Shown here in pieces: positions 60,941 to 64,000 of a DNA stretch of 64,000 nucleotides. Within the stretch, counting starts at the first letter, position 1; each line of letters opens with the position of its first letter. Made by a program: the position numbers and the translations under genes. This DNA comes from JADGRA01 sp052143535 (GTDB lineage: Bacteria > Myxococcota > Myxococcia > Myxococcales > Myxococcaceae), in assembly GCA_052143535.1 (NCBI GenBank), contig JBKQSS010000053.1, forward strand, positions 1 to 64,000, read 5' to 3'. A model generated the notes under the pieces. The model worked only from the letters and a program-made list of their open reading frames with translations. It had not been told where the DNA came from and did no database searches.

Positions 60941-62938
60941 TTAGGCCGCCGCGGCGGCCCCACCGAGAGAGACGACGCCGCGCCGGACCAGGTCGCGCAG
61001 CGTCTCCTCCACTTCGATGGGAGAGTCGTCCACGCGGCTCAGCACCTCGCGGGGGCTGAGCTTCTCCTCACACAGCAGGCGCGCCGTCTCGAGCCAATTC
61101 TTCGGGCCGTTTTGGGCGTACACCCGGTAGAGGTCGACGTTGACGTGAATGGCACCGGGGTTGACGAGGTTGGCGTCCCGCAGTTTCTCGGCATTCTCGT
61201 TGAGCAGCTCGGCAGCCCGGTCGAGCAGCTGCGCCATGGGAAGCATCAACGTCTGGCGGGGAGCCGCGTCGCCGGCCGTCCAGGTGGCTTCCGCACAGCG
61301 GCTGGCCACAAAGGCGTTGAGTGCGCGCTCGCCGACGGCTTGGTGACCGCCGGTTTGGGCCTGGGCGTGGACACCGGAGCCCTTGCGAAAGTGCACCTCG
61401 TAGCTGGCCCAGCTGTCGCGGCCGCGCAGCTTGCCCGTCATCCCATGGGCGGCCACCGCCCGCAGCACCCAGCCCAGCCCGAGGGCGCCCACCGGCAGGG
61501 TGGACACTTTCCCCGAGGCCATCGCTGCGTCAGCCTGGGCCCGCGGCGTCAACAGCTGCTTCACCGACTCGGCCAAAGCGTCCAGCCGCAGCGTCTTCGG
61601 GAAGTAGGCCTGAGCGCCCGCGTCGAGGGCTTTGAGTTGCTCGCGGTAGTCGTCCTGGCAGCTGAGGAGGGCGAAGGGCACCTCGTGGGTGCGGTGGTCC
61701 TCGCGCAGCGCGGTGAGCAGCCCCCAGCCGTCGAGCTTGGGCATGTTGAGGTCGGCGATGATGAGGTCAAACTCCCCGCCCAGCGCTGCCTCGAAGCCGG
61801 CGACGCCGTCCGAGGCGGTGGTGACGGAGTAGCCGAGGCGGCGGAAAAACTGGGCGAACATGCGGCACAGCTCGGCGTCGTCGTCGACCAGCAACAGCGA
61901 GCCGGGACCCCTTTGCACCGGCGGCTTCGGGGCGCTGGCCGCGCTTGGGGCGACTGCCGCCACCGGCGGCGGCACCGAGGCGCGCTTGGAGAGGAGGCTG
62001 CTCATCGGCGGGGCGCGCGGCGTCAGCGCCTCGGGCTCGACGAAGAGCTCCTCGCCCTCGAGGGCCTCGCCGTCCGCTTCGGCCGACGCCGGCTCCAGGG
62101 CCGCCTCGCCAGACGGCGCCCCTGAGCGCTCCTCGTCGTAGAGGACGCCGGCGGCCAGAGGAGCCTCATCGGCGGAGAAGCCGTCCAGCTCCACCTCGAT
62201 GGCCAGCTCGCCGTCCTCGGCCTTGGCCGCGGCCGGGGAGTTGGGCAGCTCGATGACGAAACCGGCGCCGTCCCCCTGCTGTCCGCCGAGCTCGATGAAG
62301 GCCCACGGCGTCCGGGGCAGGGCCAGCATCGCGCCAAGCGCCGTCATTCCGGTGGACGACTGGTGGCGGGCCCAGCGCAGGACGCCGTTGGCGAAGAAGG
62401 CCTGGCTCTCGTGGGGGTGCCCGGGGTTTACCTTGAGGGCCCCGGAGCGAAGCGTCTGCTGGATGTGGTCCACCATCCGCGCTGCCTCGAAGCCCACCAC
62501 CGTGCCCGAGCGCTCCGGCAGCTGCGAAAGCAGCGCCCGCACGCTGGCCGGGTGCTCGAAGGCGGAGAAGGGCTCGCGTAATAGCCCCACCACCCCGCTG
62601 CGTGCCTGGGAGAGGAGGGGCTCGTCGACGGTGTTGAGACACAAGGCGAAGACGGGGAGCCGCGCCAGGCCTGGGTCGCGAAGCAGCGCCTGAAGCACAT
62701 CCACCAGAGGGCCGCTCCCCAGCTCGCCATGCGCCAGGACGGCGTGGGGACGGGCCGTCCGCACCGCGGCCAGCAGCCGACGTGCATCCGGCACGGCGCG
62801 GAAGCGAAAGTCCGAGCGGCGAAAGGCGTCGGCCATCTCCCGGGCCCGCTTCGGCTCGGGCTCGACTGCGATGATGTCCAGGACGTCGCCCACTGCTGCC
62901 TCCGGGGCCGCTTCGGCCTCTTTCACCCAAAGGGGCAT
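60941..62938 (-). CDS. Two-receiver response regulator with DUF4388-type domains
   Basis: A 665-residue cytoplasmic regulator. Residues about 15-130 form a receiver-like domain (IIAVEPEPKRAREMADAF) whose acidic phosphorylation site is not obvious. A DUF4388/PATAN-like segment follows (LRSGALKVNPGHPHESQAFF, TPWAFIELG). Then an Ala/Pro/Glu linker, and a full receiver at about 335-455 (LLLVDDDAELCRMF, then the phosphoacceptor Asp in LIIADLNMPKLDGWG, and the Lys in YFPKTL). A second DUF4388-like region (TGKLRGRDSWASYEVHFRKG) forms the C-terminus. No DNA-binding domain. Such proteins are abundant in myxobacteria and relay signals by protein contacts. The ATG at 62938 begins MPLWVKEAEA. Confidence 0.75.
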   Translation of the reverse strand: MPLWVKEAEAAPEAAVGDVLDIIAVEPEPKRAREMADAFRRSDFRFRAVPDARRLLAAVRTARPHAVLAHGELGSGPLVDVLQALLRDPGLARLPVFALCLNTVDEPLLSQARSGVVGLLREPFSAFEHPASVRALLSQLPERSGTVVGFEAARMVDHIQQTLRSGALKVNPGHPHESQAFFANGVLRWARHQSSTGMTALGAMLALPRTPWAFIELGGQQGDGAGFVIELPNSPAAAKAEDGELAIEVELDGFSADEAPLAAGVLYDEERSGAPSGEAALEPASAEADGEALEGEELFVEPEALTPRAPPMSSLLSKRASVPPPVAAVAPSAASAPKPPVQRGPGSLLLVDDDAELCRMFAQFFRRLGYSVTTASDGVAGFEAALGGEFDLIIADLNMPKLDGWGLLTALREDHRTHEVPFALLSCQDDYREQLKALDAGAQAYFPKTLRLDALAESVKQLLTPRAQADAAMASGKVSTLPVGALGLGWVLRAVAAHGMTGKLRGRDSWASYEVHFRKGSGVHAQAQTGGHQAVGERALNAFVASRCAEATWTAGDAAPRQTLMLPMAQLLDRAAELLNENAEKLRDANLVNPGAIHVNVDLYRVYAQNGPKNWLETARLLCEEKLSPREVLSRVDDSPIEVEETLRDLVRRGVVSLGGAAAAA

Positions 62939-63177
62939 AGCAACCCTCGTGCCGGCCGCCCCTACGACGGGAAACCTGCGCCGGGCTGGAGGTGGGAAGG
63001 ACCCAGTCCAAACGCGGAGAGCAGCCGTCGCCGGCCAAAACAGCTGCGTGCCCCCGGGCGTGACCGCCTTGGGGAGGCCTGACGGAGGGTGGGTGGAGGG
63101 GCACCCTTGCACCCCAGACTGCACCCCCCCACTTTCGGCTTGGGGAACCACCGTCCCTCCCCAAAGCCCGGGGGCGG

Positions 63178-63741
63178 TTAGCTGCCTGCGAAGTGCTCCA
63201 GCTTGGCGGCGGCCCCTAGCCGGTAAGCGTAACGCAGCGCTTGAAGCAGCTGCTCCAAGCGGCGGGCGGAAACCAGTGGCAGAAGGCGCGCACAGAAGGC
63301 GCGGGCCAGCCGGTTGGCCTCCCCGTAGCGGCGTTGCTCCGGTGCGCTGAGGCCGGGGCGCAGGTGCGTCTCGTCAAAAAGGCAGCGGTGAAGCACTGCT
63401 GCCCACCGCCCCTGGCCGCCGCTCCAGGCGCGGAGGACCAGCAGCGCAAACTTGTCCACCTCAGCCTGCGCCTCGAGCTCCAACAGGGACACACAGCGCG
63501 CCAGCTCCGCGGACCTCGCCAGGTAGACGAAGTGGCTGACGCCCTCGGCCAGCTGACAGAAGGGCCCGAGGGCGCCGCTGGGGGCCAGCGCCAGGACGTC
63601 CGGGGCGAGGTACAGCCCCAACTCGAGCGCCCCTTCCACCTCGTGGACGAGCAGCGCCTCGGCCCCGCTGGTGTCGGCGCCGAGTGCCTGCGCCTGCTCG
63701 GCGTCGACGAGAAAGCCGCGCGCCCGGTGCGTGCAGCGCAC
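63178..63741 (-). CDS. Hypothetical protein, 187 aa or more
   Basis: A helical cytoplasmic protein with HEVEGALELGLYLAPDVLAL, QLAEGVSHFVYLARSAELAR and FALLVLRAWSGG, ending in LRYAYRLGAAAKLEHFAG. No domain recognised. The start is given as the GTG at 63741. The frame continues upstream with convincing residues (VQDHLEAIYAV), back to a CTG at 63804 that overlaps the previous TGA as CTGA, so the true start may be there. It follows the edge gene on the same strand. Confidence 0.6.
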   Translation of the reverse strand: MRCTHRARGFLVDAEQAQALGADTSGAEALLVHEVEGALELGLYLAPDVLALAPSGALGPFCQLAEGVSHFVYLARSAELARCVSLLELEAQAEVDKFALLVLRAWSGGQGRWAAVLHRCLFDETHLRPGLSAPEQRRYGEANRLARAFCARLLPLVSARRLEQLLQALRYAYRLGAAAKLEHFAGS

Positions 63742-63800
63742 CGCGTAGATGGCTTCGAGGTGGTCCTGGACCGCGTCGACCCAGGCCGGGGCCCCACCGC

Positions 63801-64000
63801 TCAGTTCGGAAGCCCTCCCCGGCGCGGGAGCAATCCCGCCTCGGCCAGGACGCCTTGCAGGGCGTCTCCGCCGCGCTCCGTCCAGGCCTCGTACACCTTG
63901 AGCAGCCCCGAGGGAGAGGCCCGGGCCAGGCCGCGGGCAGAGATGGCCTCCAGCACCGCGGCCAGGGTGCGGAATTTCCGGCCCAACTCGCCATACACCT
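63801..64000 (-). CDS. Hypothetical protein, 5' end outside window
   Basis: The last 66 or so codons of a gene that runs past the right edge. Visible: YGELGRKFRTLAAVLEAISA, ASPSGLLKVYEAWTERGGDA, GVLAEAGLLP, a helical protein ending GGLPN. A GTG at 63998 could be a start but is probably internal. No family recognised. Likely cotranscribed with the 63178 gene. Confidence 0.5.
   Translation of the reverse strand, partial: VYGELGRKFRTLAAVLEAISARGLARASPSGLLKVYEAWTERGGDALQGVLAEAGLLPRRGGLPN

Overview
The window is high-GC DNA with dense, mostly tail-to-head operons and frequent 4-bp stop/start overlaps. Its gene content points to a myxobacterium (Myxococcota, Myxococcus/Cystobacter-like). The strongest marker is an almost intact copy of the focal-adhesion gliding-motility cluster known from Myxococcus xanthus (gltD-E-F-G-H-I-J) at 30.4-52.9 kb. 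I saw no insertion sequences, prophage, CRISPR arrays or rRNA. One tRNA gene, Leu(UAA), is present.

Layout. 0-11.7 kb is an accessory stretch. It holds a truncated lipoprotein gene with 267-bp Ig-like repeats, a TetR gene colliding head-on with a 5'-truncated dihydrofolate-reductase-like fragment, several small secreted or lipoprotein genes, two YjbR-family genes, an NAD-malic enzyme, a phasin-like coiled coil, a cyclopropane-synthase-family methyltransferase, a STAS-like protein, a tandemly duplicated small Cys-motif gene and a hemerythrin-like protein. 11.7-24.9 kb is one long minus-strand operon: korA-korB (2-oxoacid:ferredoxin oxidoreductase), a ferritin-like gene, then nuoA-nuoBC(fused)-D-H-I-J-K-L-M-N. 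This is a complex I without the NADH-oxidising NuoEFG module. 25.4-29.2 kb carries tRNA-Leu, a DUF1801 gene, an arsR-SRPBCC-doxX operon behind a good promoter, and ffh.

29.2-52.9 kb (minus strand) is the gliding cluster. In transcription order it encodes GltD and GltE (exported TPR proteins), GltF (small exported), GltG (cytosolic FHA, membrane segment, periplasmic TonB-like domain), GltH (outer-membrane barrel), an unnamed 615-residue repeat protein, GltI (3521-residue TPR giant), GltJ (zinc ribbon, GYF, membrane segment, TonB-like domain) and a RelA/SpoT-like protein at the end. Together these can span cytoplasm, inner membrane, periplasm and outer membrane.

53-64 kb holds a putative helicase-loader pair, aspartate kinase, a four-gene GldA/F/G-like ABC transporter operon ending in a DUF4340 gene, rpoZ with a near-consensus promoter, a double-receiver DUF4388-type regulator, and two unidentified genes at the right edge.

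Most worth a second look: the RelA-like gene and the unnamed repeat gene embedded in the gliding cluster; the matching cysteine pairs in the periplasmic domains of GltG and GltJ; the ferredoxin-oxidoreductase/complex I operon lacking NuoEFG; and the DnaC-like loader pair.
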